Assembly: GCF_025913575.1 (NCBI RefSeq)
Contig: NZ_CP109785.1
Span: 3,596,001-3,660,000 of the forward strand
DNA length: 64,000 bases
Source: Halocatena marina
GTDB taxonomy: Archaea; Halobacteriota; Halobacteria; Halobacteriales; Haloarculaceae
Reading direction: 5' to 3'
The notes below the pieces were generated by a model. It worked only from the letters and a program-made list of their open reading frames with translations, was not told the DNA's origin and made no database searches. Position 1 is the stretch's first letter. The number at the start of each line of letters is the position of its first letter. The position numbers and the translations under genes were made by a program. This document shows, piece by piece, positions 45,725-54,254 of the stretch.

Positions 45725-46080
45725 GTCCTGCTACCTTCTCTCGAGCAATAAAATACTATTGACGGTAAATGAATAGAAACAGTAACGCACGGGAGCGACC
45801 GCGCTACCAATTACTGTTCAATCTAATAGAATCAATTTATCGAGAGTGGAGATTCGGGAACTTGGCGCGAATCCACGAGTCAAGCGAGTCGATTTTGCAT
45901 ACTACTGTGTGCCGCCGATCTGCAGAATCAGGAGAAGGTATGATCCGGTGTACAACCCCACAGTAGCAGCAGAACGCTCATCACAGGTCGGACACGATTC
46001 ATATTCACTTTCGTGACGGTAGGGTAACGTAGTTATCAAAAATGCACGTTAGTACGCTTGGAGAGAACCCGGCTCACATC
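45725..46080. other. intergenic before the VOC gene
   Basis: About 350 nt without a gene; an in-frame ATG at 46042 could extend the VOC protein by 13 residues. Confidence 0.5.
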
Positions 46081-46494
46081 ATGAAAACAAAACAAATTTG
46101 GGCAAACTTATCGGTGCAAGATGTTGAACGAACCAGGGAGTTCTACAGCGCACTCGGCTTTCGATTCAATGACGGTGGTGACAAGGGTGATGAATTGGCC
46201 AGCTTTGTAGTTGGTGACAATGATTTCGTGGTTCATTTCTTCGCTGAAGAAATATTCAAAAGTGAGAGAGGTATTGATAGTGACATCGCAGATTTAAACA
46301 ACGGCAATGAAGTGATGTTCACGGTATCAGCAGACAGTCAAGAGGATGTGGACGAATGGGCAAGAGAGGTAGAGAACGCAGGCGGCACGCTATTTAGCGA
46401 ACCTCAGACAGTCATGGAAACGGAACCGTGGTACGGTTGTGGCTTTGCGGACCCAGACGGCCACAAGTGGAACGTGTTTTATAATGGAGGGTAA
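46081..46494 (+). CDS. VOC-family (glyoxalase-fold) protein
   Basis: A 137-residue single VOC module: it starts MKTKQIWANLSVQDVERTRE, then FYSALGFRFN, and ends CGFADPDGHKWNVFYN. VOC domains bind metal and act as glyoxalases, dioxygenases or resistance proteins; role unknown. Base composition is clearly more AT-rich than its neighbours and the protein is less acidic and Lys-richer than typical haloarchaeal proteins, hinting at recent transfer from bacteria. ATG at 46081 is used since the family starts there. Confidence 0.85.
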   Translation: MKTKQIWANLSVQDVERTREFYSALGFRFNDGGDKGDELASFVVGDNDFVVHFFAEEIFKSERGIDSDIADLNNGNEVMFTVSADSQEDVDEWAREVENAGGTLFSEPQTVMETEPWYGCGFADPDGHKWNVFYNGG

Positions 46495-46688
46495 TATCAA
46501 TCGAAATTCCTCGACGACTACAGATGGGTCAACGTAGAGGTTCCGTAGACTCACAGCGCTCTAGTTGTGCGAACAATCCACCGGTCGCTGCACGCTGAAC
46601 ACTTACTACAGATCAATCTCTGATTGTTCGTCAGAACATTCTGTCCCGCTGGTAGTTCACATCAGAAGACTAATACATCGCTGACGAT

Positions 46689-46710
46689 ATATTCATTATA
46701 TAGTGAATAT
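46689..46710. promoter_or_regulatory. palindrome overlapping the FAD monooxygenase start
   Basis: 22-bp near-perfect inverted repeat (10 of 11 pairs match): ATATTCATTA, TA, TAGTGAATAT. It ends on the first bases of the ATG at 46709, a typical operator position for a TetR or PadR repressor. No regulator gene is adjacent. Confidence 0.5.
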
Positions 46711-47917
46711 GGGAAATGGTGCTACAGAAGAGACACAGCAAACAGAGGGAAGTGTGATCATCTGTGGTGCTGGAATTGCGGGTCTCACACTGGCGTGGTG
46801 GATGGATCGAATAGGGTGGGACGTTCTCGTTCTCGAAATCGCGTCTGGACTGCGCGATGAGGGTTACATGATCGACTTCCTCAGCTCCGGTTATGATGTG
46901 GCAGAACGAATGGATCTCATACATCGGCTGGAGGAGGTTCAGCAGCCAGTTTCAGAAGTTGTAAACGTGAACGAGAACGGCGAGCGAGTGTCAGAGATGG
47001 ATTATGAGTTGTTCCGACAGCTGCAAAATGGGCGTCTGTTGGCACTGATGCGAGGTGATCTCGAGCGAGAACTACACGCTGCTCTCTCTGATGATGTCGA
47101 GATTCGCTACGGGCTCACGGTCGATGAGGTGCAACAGGATGAGCAAGCGGTGGACGTGACACTCTCCGATGGAACCCGTGAGAGCGTCGAGTTGCTCGTC
47201 GGAGCCGATGGCATTCATTCCCGTGTGCGCGAACTGGTGTTCGGTGATGAGAGCCAGTACCTCCGATATTTGAAGTATCACACTGGCGCATTCATCTTCG
47301 AAGACGAGTCTATTCGACGGAAACTCGATGGACAGTTTCAGAACTTGACCGTTCCCAACCGCACTATTGGGTGTTATCCCCTACAAGACGGCACGCTGGC
47401 TACGTTTTTCGTCCATCGAACACCGAATGCAGAACGACCGCCGTCGCCGTATGAGACACTGAAACAGCGATACGGAGATCTCGATTGGATCGTTCCCGAG
47501 CTACTCGAACACTGTACAGACGTTGATAGCATCTACTACGATCAGGTCGCACAAATTGAGCTCCCTCGTTGGAGCAAGGGCCGTGTGACGCTTGTGGGGG
47601 ATGCCTGTCAGGCCGTTTCCCTGTTAGCGGGACAGGGTGCGTCTTTGGCGATGGGTGGTGCCTACGTACTGGCCCAAAAACTTCGTGACGATGGACCGAT
47701 CGAGGAACGTCTCAATCGATACGAATCGCACATGAAGCCAGAGATTCAGGAAAAGCAAGCCGCTGGCCGACGAGCAGCGAAATGGCTCTTTCCCCCGAGT
47801 CAGTGGCATATTACGGTCCGTGATACCGCTCTCAAAGTGGCTCGATACCCCGGCGGATCTCACCTCCTCAAACCAGTCCTTAAGATGGGAACCGAGAGCG
47901 TTGTCAACGGGATCTGA
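46709..47917 (+). CDS. FAD-dependent monooxygenase (PHBH fold)
   Basis: A 402-residue flavoprotein related to p-hydroxybenzoate hydroxylase and tetracycline-modifying monooxygenases. FAD motif 1 is VIICGAGIAGLTLAWWMD (about residues 16-33), followed by ELLVGADGIHSRVR with the DG motif, and VTLVGDACQAVSLLAGQGAS, the GD motif. It probably hydroxylates a small aromatic or polyketide substrate using NAD(P)H and oxygen. A 22-bp palindrome overlaps its start. ATG at 46709; a GTG at 46754 is an alternative if the palindrome includes the transcription start. Confidence 0.92.
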   Translation: MGNGATEETQQTEGSVIICGAGIAGLTLAWWMDRIGWDVLVLEIASGLRDEGYMIDFLSSGYDVAERMDLIHRLEEVQQPVSEVVNVNENGERVSEMDYELFRQLQNGRLLALMRGDLERELHAALSDDVEIRYGLTVDEVQQDEQAVDVTLSDGTRESVELLVGADGIHSRVRELVFGDESQYLRYLKYHTGAFIFEDESIRRKLDGQFQNLTVPNRTIGCYPLQDGTLATFFVHRTPNAERPPSPYETLKQRYGDLDWIVPELLEHCTDVDSIYYDQVAQIELPRWSKGRVTLVGDACQAVSLLAGQGASLAMGGAYVLAQKLRDDGPIEERLNRYESHMKPEIQEKQAAGRRAAKWLFPPSQWHITVRDTALKVARYPGGSHLLKPVLKMGTESVVNGI

Positions 47918-47938
47918 GTTGCCCTCGGGGTGTGACCG

Positions 47939-48340
47939 TCATCGATCGTCGGGCCACGCGACGCTTAGACCGAGCATGAGCGCCGCGATCCACGTCCCAA
48001 TAGCAGTGACAATGTAGTAGAGTGACCCGCTCGTTCGTGCGTGTAACGTACTGTTGATCGTTCCAATCACGACAAATGAGAGAAACACCGTGATACCAAA
48101 CCGCCAGACTGTCTCTGTTCGGATATTCGGAAACGTATAATCGACATAGCAAGCGACACACACTGCAACGAGGCTTCCCAGTTGCATCGTCGATCCAAAT
48201 GGTTCGTTAATCAGAGAAACATCGAGGATAGTCCCGAGTCCAGCATGTATTGCAAGCCCGAACGCACACCAGAGTGAAACTAATCGAGCAGTGTTCGAAA
48301 AACCATTCCTGATGTTCTCAAACGCGCTTTCGTCACTCAT
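47939..48340 (-). CDS. four-TM membrane protein, hypothetical
   Basis: A 133-residue protein with about four membrane spans (near residues 18-40, 51-65, 79-97, 108-127) and short loops. Unknown family. Its start overlaps the end of the propeller gene upstream by 8 nt on the same strand, so the pair is likely an operon: an exported or anchored beta-propeller plus a membrane partner. Confidence 0.65.
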   Translation of the reverse strand: MSDESAFENIRNGFSNTARLVSLWCAFGLAIHAGLGTILDVSLINEPFGSTMQLGSLVAVCVACYVDYTFPNIRTETVWRFGITVFLSFVVIGTINSTLHARTSGSLYYIVTAIGTWIAALMLGLSVAWPDDR

Positions 48341-49514
48341 CGGTCAGGGCAAAGAGTGTTCCATCGAGCATCACGTACAACGTATCGCCAACGACGATCG
48401 GCGAGTTCTGAATGCTTGCTGCTTCGGATTTTCTCACGAGAAATCGCTCTGCTCCGGTTGCTGTGTCGAACGCAACGACGCCGTGTTTGAGACCAACGTA
48501 GAGCGTCTCTTCAGTGAGCGCTGGTGCGCTTCCTGTGGTGATCGCTTCTTGTTTCCTGCTCCACCGGATATCTCCAGTGCTCGCGTCGAGGGCGAGTACA
48601 CGGTTCGTCTCGCCAACTGCGAGGTAGACTGTTGTTCCATCTGAAACTGGTTTGAGTTCCGCTCCAGCTGTCGCCAGTGAGTGCGTCCAGAGTGTCGATC
48701 CGTCGGTGAGATCCAGCGCGTACAACGGTCCTGTCCCGTAATACACCGTCTCGTTCGTGACGCACGGCCCAATCCGATACGCGTCGTTGCGCTTTATTTC
48801 TCGTGTCCATTCTACGGACCCTGATGCTGCGTCAACAGCACCGAAGACGCCGTCGTAGCCAATCGAGCCAACCAGCTGTCCCTGTGCGTACGCTTTCGGG
48901 TGCAGCCTTGTCTCTGCTTTCCAGCGTTCGAGTCCCGAGCTGGCGTCGACGGCAGCGAGTACGTCGCCATACGAGATATACACTGTATTACCCACACGAA
49001 GCATCTCGTCGAGACTGGTGGTTTCGTACTCCCACTGCGCATTCCCGTTGGCTGGATTGACCGCGTAGAGATCGTTCGCTCCGACGAACAGCTGGCCGTT
49101 ACCAAGGACTGGAGACACTCCGGTCGACAGTTGTTCGCCACCCCACGGAAGCGTTCCGAGTCGGGTAAGCTGCCACTGTCTCTCTCCCTCTATCGCGTCG
49201 ACTGCGGTGAGCGAATGGTGTGACGTGACGTAAATCTGTTCGCCTGAGCTGATGAGCTTTCGCCGCGTTAATTGCTCCTCGCCGAGTTCGGTTTGCCATG
49301 CGACCGCTGGCTCTCGTGTCGGGCCAGTTTCACTCCCAGCGTATCCGGTTCGTGCTGGATCGTGTTGTTCCATCGGCCACGCATCTCGTTCGACCGTCAC
49401 AGCATGAGGGTGACTTTTGAACCAGCGTTGCGGAAGAACGCTGCTTCCGATTGCGAGGCCGATGCCGACCGCAAAAGTCTGGCGACGGGTAAGCGGGGAC
49501 CGATCTTGAAGCAC
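48333..49514 (-). CDS. exported PQQ-like beta-propeller repeat protein
   Basis: A 393-residue protein with an N-terminal Tat-like signal (TRRQTFAVGIGLAIGSS), then a long propeller. Repeats include YVTSHHSLTAVDAIEGERQW, LFVGANDLYAVNPANGNAQW, YGTGPLYALDLTDGSTLW, VLALDASTGDIRW and VVAFDTATGAERF, the W-containing A-x-D-x-x-x-G pattern of PQQ-dependent dehydrogenase-like folds. The catalytic residues of real quinoprotein dehydrogenases are not apparent, so a BamB-like scaffold outside the membrane is more likely. Twin-Arg export fits haloarchaea. Confidence 0.85.
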   Translation of the reverse strand: MLQDRSPLTRRQTFAVGIGLAIGSSVLPQRWFKSHPHAVTVERDAWPMEQHDPARTGYAGSETGPTREPAVAWQTELGEEQLTRRKLISSGEQIYVTSHHSLTAVDAIEGERQWQLTRLGTLPWGGEQLSTGVSPVLGNGQLFVGANDLYAVNPANGNAQWEYETTSLDEMLRVGNTVYISYGDVLAAVDASSGLERWKAETRLHPKAYAQGQLVGSIGYDGVFGAVDAASGSVEWTREIKRNDAYRIGPCVTNETVYYGTGPLYALDLTDGSTLWTHSLATAGAELKPVSDGTTVYLAVGETNRVLALDASTGDIRWSRKQEAITTGSAPALTEETLYVGLKHGVVAFDTATGAERFLVRKSEAASIQNSPIVVGDTLYVMLDGTLFALTDE

Positions 49515-49648
49515 AAGTGGTAGTTCTCGTCACACTATATCATTTCACTGATTCGTGACTAGATTAATTTAGGGCGGGTTGTTTGCGATGAAGACGAGGA
49601 ATACGTCCAGCGTGAGCGATCTATACTGATGTCACCGATCGATATCGC

Positions 49649-50665
49649 TCACCGCCGGGAAGTGGTGCGAGTCTGGTCACGTTCGACCGTCCTGAGATGG
49701 TCGATGCGCTCGTCGGTTGCTGGATGGGTTGCCAGTGCAGAGCGGAGGTATCGCTCGTACAGCCGGTGATGGACCCGTCGAATCCGGAGTCGAGGACCCC
49801 AGAGGATCGGTCGGCGTCCCTCGTAGGTGAGTTTCGGTCCCCGTTCCTCGTTCGAATCGGGAACGATCGATAACGAGGCAAGCGCAGCCTCACGAGCGTC
49901 CCGGTCGGGCGCTGAGGGAACGTCATCGTCGAGCGTCTTGAGGGCGCTCGCTAGCGCTGCAGAATCGCCGAGCAACGCGCTTGCGCCGCGGTCGGCGGCG
50001 ATTTCTCGTGAACGAGACAGCGAGGCGACCAGTAGGCGGCCGACTCCCCAGAAGGCGTAGGAGCAGATCGCAACCACCAGCAGGGCGAAATGTCCCATAC
50101 TACGGAGCGTCCGTCCGAGGTTCCGAGCACTCGCTAGTGGGAGTTCGACGAGCGTCATCACGGTCGCATCGCGGTTCTTGATGTGTGCGACCTCGTGGGC
50201 GACGACGGCATCCAGTTCGTCGGCGTCAAGCGCGTCGAGCAACCCTGTTGAGACGACGAGTTTCGTGTCGTCGACCGAGATGCCGGTCGTCATCGCCAGC
50301 GGGCGCTCACGGTCAGTAATATACACAGACGGGGTCGGAATATCGGCGATCTGTGCGATCCGTGTGACCGTTGCGTGGAGGTCAGGGTACGCCGCTGGAC
50401 CAACGGGAAAAGCGTCGAACGTCTCGGCGGCGTCCTTTCGCAATGCTCGCCAAAGAATGATGATGCCTACAATGAGCGTCATCACGCCACCGAGAGCGAG
50501 CCGGTGTTCGAAGGGCAATTGAAGACCGAATAGTCCACTAAACCATTCGACCCCCCACGCTAAGAAGACGGTGATGCTGGTGGCGAACGCAGTTGTGAGC
50601 GCTGCCAGCGCGAGCAGTGTTAGTGCCATCCGTCGTTGGAGGTGTCTGTCAAGAGACCAATCCAT
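49649..50665 (-). CDS. htpX: HtpX-like M48 metalloprotease
   Basis: A 338-residue membrane-bound zinc protease, probably in quality control of membrane proteins. Two N-terminal membrane spans (about residues 12-37 and 43-63), the zinc motif VAHEVAHIKNRD (about residues 134-145), a second hydrophobic region (GHFALLVVAICSYAFWGVGR) and the third ligand in SREIAADRGASALL. An ATG at 50665 has a TATA box (TTTATA, 50689-50694 minus) about 26 nt upstream, indicating a leaderless transcript. Confidence 0.92.
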   Translation of the reverse strand: MDWSLDRHLQRRMALTLLALAALTTAFATSITVFLAWGVEWFSGLFGLQLPFEHRLALGGVMTLIVGIIILWRALRKDAAETFDAFPVGPAAYPDLHATVTRIAQIADIPTPSVYITDRERPLAMTTGISVDDTKLVVSTGLLDALDADELDAVVAHEVAHIKNRDATVMTLVELPLASARNLGRTLRSMGHFALLVVAICSYAFWGVGRLLVASLSRSREIAADRGASALLGDSAALASALKTLDDDVPSAPDRDAREAALASLSIVPDSNEERGPKLTYEGRRPILWGPRLRIRRVHHRLYERYLRSALATHPATDERIDHLRTVERDQTRTTSRR

Positions 50666-51249
50666 GCGTCTATTTCGTGACAACACAGTATAAATCTTCT
50701 CGTCGTCATCGTGTGCAGAGATGTCGGAACCAGACGGCTATGAGAGCACGCAGGCTCTTCGAAACAGAATACACCAAATAAGTGAGTACAATCTACGAAC
50801 TGCGGCCGTTGAACCACCATAACGAAGCTCCATTGATGGTTCGTTCATCGATACTCGTCATTTTCATCAAAATTCTGTTCTCGATGTTTACTTGTCTATT
50901 GGGAACAATCTGGTCGGTGTGTTGAGGAACCATCAGATTTATACCTAGTGTCATCCACATTCTGCGTGAAACGTTCTATGGCCGACCGGCATGCGTGTCG
51001 TCCGGTGTTTGATCCGCTCGCGCCTCCCGCCGCGAAACGAGCCCGATAGCTGCAGCACTCGGGATCGTTTCGCTACGTTCTGTAGTTGAAATTCACTGAC
51101 AGAACAAACACGCATATGCCAATCTTCGCTGAGATGCCGGTGTCCCACCGGGATTCTCTCGACCACGTATCGACTTTCACAGCACAGATATATCGCTTGC
51201 GGTCACACCGACCGCTTGGAGGGGAGCCGAGAATCACGGGTGATGGCCG
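50666..51249. other. 584-nt gene-free stretch
   Basis: Contains the HtpX promoter (TATA at 50689-50694). Short frames around 50950-51170 on both strands have no recognisable features. Otherwise nothing visible. Confidence 0.5.
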
Positions 51250-52539
51250 ATGACCACCAGCACGGCCGATGAGCCGTCGTTGTGGCGAAATCAAAACTTC
51301 TGGCGATTCTTCGCTGGGCAGTTCGTGACGAACGCCGGCGACAGCCTCTACACCGTCGCTATTCTGTGGCTCGTCTTTGAGCTCAGCGGTTCAACTATCC
51401 TCTCTGGGATTGCGAATGCGCTGTTGTTGCTCCCGTGGCTCTTGCAGATACTCGCCGGGCCGATCGTAGATCGACTGCCACTCAGACCCATCCTCGTCGG
51501 ATCACAAGCTCTGCAGGGAATCGTCGTGCTCGTGCTCCCGCTCGCCGCCGTGACAGGCAGGCTGAGCGTCGGTGTGCTGCTCGCGGTCGCCTCGGTGCTA
51601 ACGCTGACAACGGTGCTGATGGCACCGATGCAGGCGACGCTCGTCCCACGAATTGTCGCCGACGCGCGGCTGTCGCGGGCCAACTCTGCGCTCTCGACTG
51701 TCACGCTCGGACTGGACATGGTGTTCGACGCCCTCGGCGGCGTGTTTATCGCTGTCTTCGGCGCAACGACGCTGTTCCTGTTCGATTCAATCACGTTTGC
51801 CGTCGCGGGTCTACTGTTCGCCGGAATCACAGTGCCGGTGTCCTCCACGGACGGAGAGCCTGAAGCCACTAACGAGTCGGTGTTCGGATCGTACGTCGCC
51901 GACCTGCAGGCGGGGGTTGACGTACTCCGTGGGAGCGTGTTCGTCGATCTGGTGCTTATGACGGCCGTTTTCAACCTCGCTACCGGAGTAACGCTTGCAA
52001 TCCTACCAGCGTTCGGTGATGCGCGCGGTGGACCCGCTGTCTATGGGTTGTTGCTCGGCGCGCTCGGTATCGGCCGACTCGTCGGATCACTCGTCGCACC
52101 CTTCTTCGAGCGTGTTGCGTACGGCCGGCTGAAGCTTGTCGGTGAATCACTGGCCGCCTGCTGCTGGTTTGCCGCGGCGCACGCACCGTCACCCTCGCTC
52201 ACCGTCGTCCTGTTCGGACTCGCGTGGGTTCCTGCAGGCATCAGCGGTGTACTTACGGCGACGCTGAATCAGACCATGTTTCCGAGCGATCTCCTCGGAC
52301 GTGTGTCTTCTATCAAGGGAACCGCCTCCGGAGCTACGCTGCCGCTCGGCTCACTCGTCGGCGGCCTCGTTGCCGAGGTGCTGGGCACGACGACCACGAT
52401 GGGGCTGGCCGCGGCTGGGTTCGGGTTCACGGGACTGTACTTTCTTGTTCATCCGCAACTCCGGCGTCTCCCACCGGTCGCTGACGCCTCTCCTGAGACA
52501 TTCGACGTGACAGTATCATCTTCTCACGATCAGGGGTAG
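51250..52539 (+). CDS. MFS transporter
   Basis: A 429-residue major facilitator superfamily protein with about 12 spans. The N-terminus NFWRFFAGQFVTNAGDSLYT and the first-half GSTILSGIANALLLLPWLLQ and GPIVDRLPLRPILVGS resemble macrolide/enterobactin-exporter-type MFS proteins; the second half repeats with GPAVYGLLLGALGIGRLVGS. It is probably a drug or metabolite exporter in the cell membrane. Standing alone; no regulator is adjacent. Confidence 0.93.
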   Translation: MTTSTADEPSLWRNQNFWRFFAGQFVTNAGDSLYTVAILWLVFELSGSTILSGIANALLLLPWLLQILAGPIVDRLPLRPILVGSQALQGIVVLVLPLAAVTGRLSVGVLLAVASVLTLTTVLMAPMQATLVPRIVADARLSRANSALSTVTLGLDMVFDALGGVFIAVFGATTLFLFDSITFAVAGLLFAGITVPVSSTDGEPEATNESVFGSYVADLQAGVDVLRGSVFVDLVLMTAVFNLATGVTLAILPAFGDARGGPAVYGLLLGALGIGRLVGSLVAPFFERVAYGRLKLVGESLAACCWFAAAHAPSPSLTVVLFGLAWVPAGISGVLTATLNQTMFPSDLLGRVSSIKGTASGATLPLGSLVGGLVAEVLGTTTTMGLAAAGFGFTGLYFLVHPQLRRLPPVADASPETFDVTVSSSHDQG

Positions 52540-52952
52540 GATGACGTACCTGTCCATATTTTTGTAGAGAGTGGGAGAGCTGCGTGATACGGTGTGTTGC
52601 CCTCTGTTTACCGATGGCAACTGGACCCATCATGACTCACTGAAAGACACACAATCGCTGTCTTCCGCAACTCTCGACATTTCACAAGTGTGATAGAATA
52701 GTAGATCTGATGCACGGATCAGTAGACGGATTTCCTTTCCAGATCCCGACTCTCTTGTGACACGAGACTGTGGAGAAGTCCGAAAGCAAGGCGGCGGCTC
52801 CCCCGACTGATCAATAGCATTGAATTGTTGACTTGTTTGTTAAATATCTTATCAGAAGTGGATTAGAGATGCACGTCTGTTCAAATATGCCTGAATGGGT
52901 GGAATTTATCTATTAGTGACTTGTGCTTCTATCTTACAGTTTAGTCGTACTC
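52540..52952. other. intergenic before the nuclease-ATPase operon
   Basis: About 410 nt, no gene. AT-rich sequence at 52838-52855 (TTAAATATCTTATC) could hold the operon promoter, leaving a leader of roughly 70-80 nt. Confidence 0.4.
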
Positions 52953-54254
52953 ATGAAGGACGCCCTAAAACTACTCTGTACAGGAGATTTCCACCTCGGC
53001 CGCCACCCGAGTCGAATTCCGGACAGTTTGGATGGTCCCAAACTGTCTCCCACATCCGTTTGGTTGTCGATTGTCCAGAACGCCATCGACAGTGATGTCG
53101 ATGCTGTCGTGATCGCTGGCGATGTCGTAGATCAGGAAAATCGGTACTTCGAGGCGTATGGAGCGTTTGAGGACGGGATTTCCCGACTCCACGAAGAGGA
53201 AATTCCAGTCGTCGTGGTAGCTGGGAATCACGACGCTGATGTTCTCCCAGAGATGATCGACAATCTCGACTTTGGTACCCTCCAGTTTCTCGGGAGGGAC
53301 GGTGAGTGGGAACGCTGGACTCTCGAACGGGACGGCGAGCCGCTTGCGCATTTCGATGGGTGGTCGTTCCCGTCCGAACACGTCTACGAGTCACCGCTCG
53401 ACGAGTACGATCTCCCAAAGGTTGATGGCGTACCTCACATTGGCGTACTTCACGCTGACCTCAACTCGCGTAAAAGTCAGTACGCGCCAGTCCAGTCTCG
53501 TGCACTCCGCGACACGTCGGCAGATGCCTGGTTACTCGGTCATATTCACAGTCCGGCGATCCAAATCGACTCACAGCCGCTGGCCCTCTACTCAGGATCA
53601 CCACAACCTCTCGATCCAGGAGAACAGCAGACCCACGGCCCGTGGACAATCACAATTTCTCAGGCAGGGAAAGTGCGTGCTGAGCAGGTTCCTTTAGCCT
53701 CAGTTCGCTATGATCACATTTCAGTCGACGTGTCCGGTGCGGGCGACGCAGAAGAAGTGGCTTCCATACTTTCGGAGGAGATTACAGAGCGCGTTCGCTC
53801 CGAACTCGATACCAGCGCCTTGGAGGTCAGCCTCATCAGAGTTCGTCTCACAGGCCGGACGGATGCACACTCGGCGCTTGTTGATCAGCATCGATCGATG
53901 GAGCGTGAACTCAAGTTCAACGAGGATTCAGTTTCGATCCGGGTCGAATCGATCGAGGTCGACACCCGTCCAGCAATTGACCTCGAAGCCCTCTCAGAAG
54001 GAGACAACGCGGTCGCATATCTCGCTGGTCTCTTGTTAGAAATCGAGAACGGTGATCCTCACGAGAACTATCCGGACCTGATTGACGGTTCGTTGGCTGC
54101 GATGCATAAGGCTCACAATGCGAACGCATACACACCTCTCCGACGCGAAACCGAACTCGATGAGCCAGACGAAGCTGACGCAATCGAATGTCTCGAACAG
54201 CAGGCACGAGTGCTGCTTGACACCTTGCTCAGACAGAAGGAGGGTACTGCATGA
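52953..54254 (+). CDS. Mre11/YhaO-like DNA nuclease subunit
   Basis: A 433-residue metallophosphoesterase with the Mre11/SbcD/YhaO motif series: TGDFHLGRHP (D12, H14), VVIAGDVVDQEN (D57), VVVAGNHDADVLP (N92, H93), IGVLHADLNS and WLLGHIHSP. The C-terminal half holds beta-rich and helical segments typical of the capping and partner-binding domains. It probably cuts double-strand DNA ends together with the ATPase encoded next, whose start overlaps its stop by 4 nt (ATGA). Sequence, length and the membrane segments of the partner place it nearer the bacterial YhaO-YhaN pair than archaeal Mre11-Rad50. ATG at 52953 removes ten atypical codons. Confidence 0.88.
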   Translation: MKDALKLLCTGDFHLGRHPSRIPDSLDGPKLSPTSVWLSIVQNAIDSDVDAVVIAGDVVDQENRYFEAYGAFEDGISRLHEEEIPVVVVAGNHDADVLPEMIDNLDFGTLQFLGRDGEWERWTLERDGEPLAHFDGWSFPSEHVYESPLDEYDLPKVDGVPHIGVLHADLNSRKSQYAPVQSRALRDTSADAWLLGHIHSPAIQIDSQPLALYSGSPQPLDPGEQQTHGPWTITISQAGKVRAEQVPLASVRYDHISVDVSGAGDAEEVASILSEEITERVRSELDTSALEVSLIRVRLTGRTDAHSALVDQHRSMERELKFNEDSVSIRVESIEVDTRPAIDLEALSEGDNAVAYLAGLLLEIENGDPHENYPDLIDGSLAAMHKAHNANAYTPLRRETELDEPDEADAIECLEQQARVLLDTLLRQKEGTA

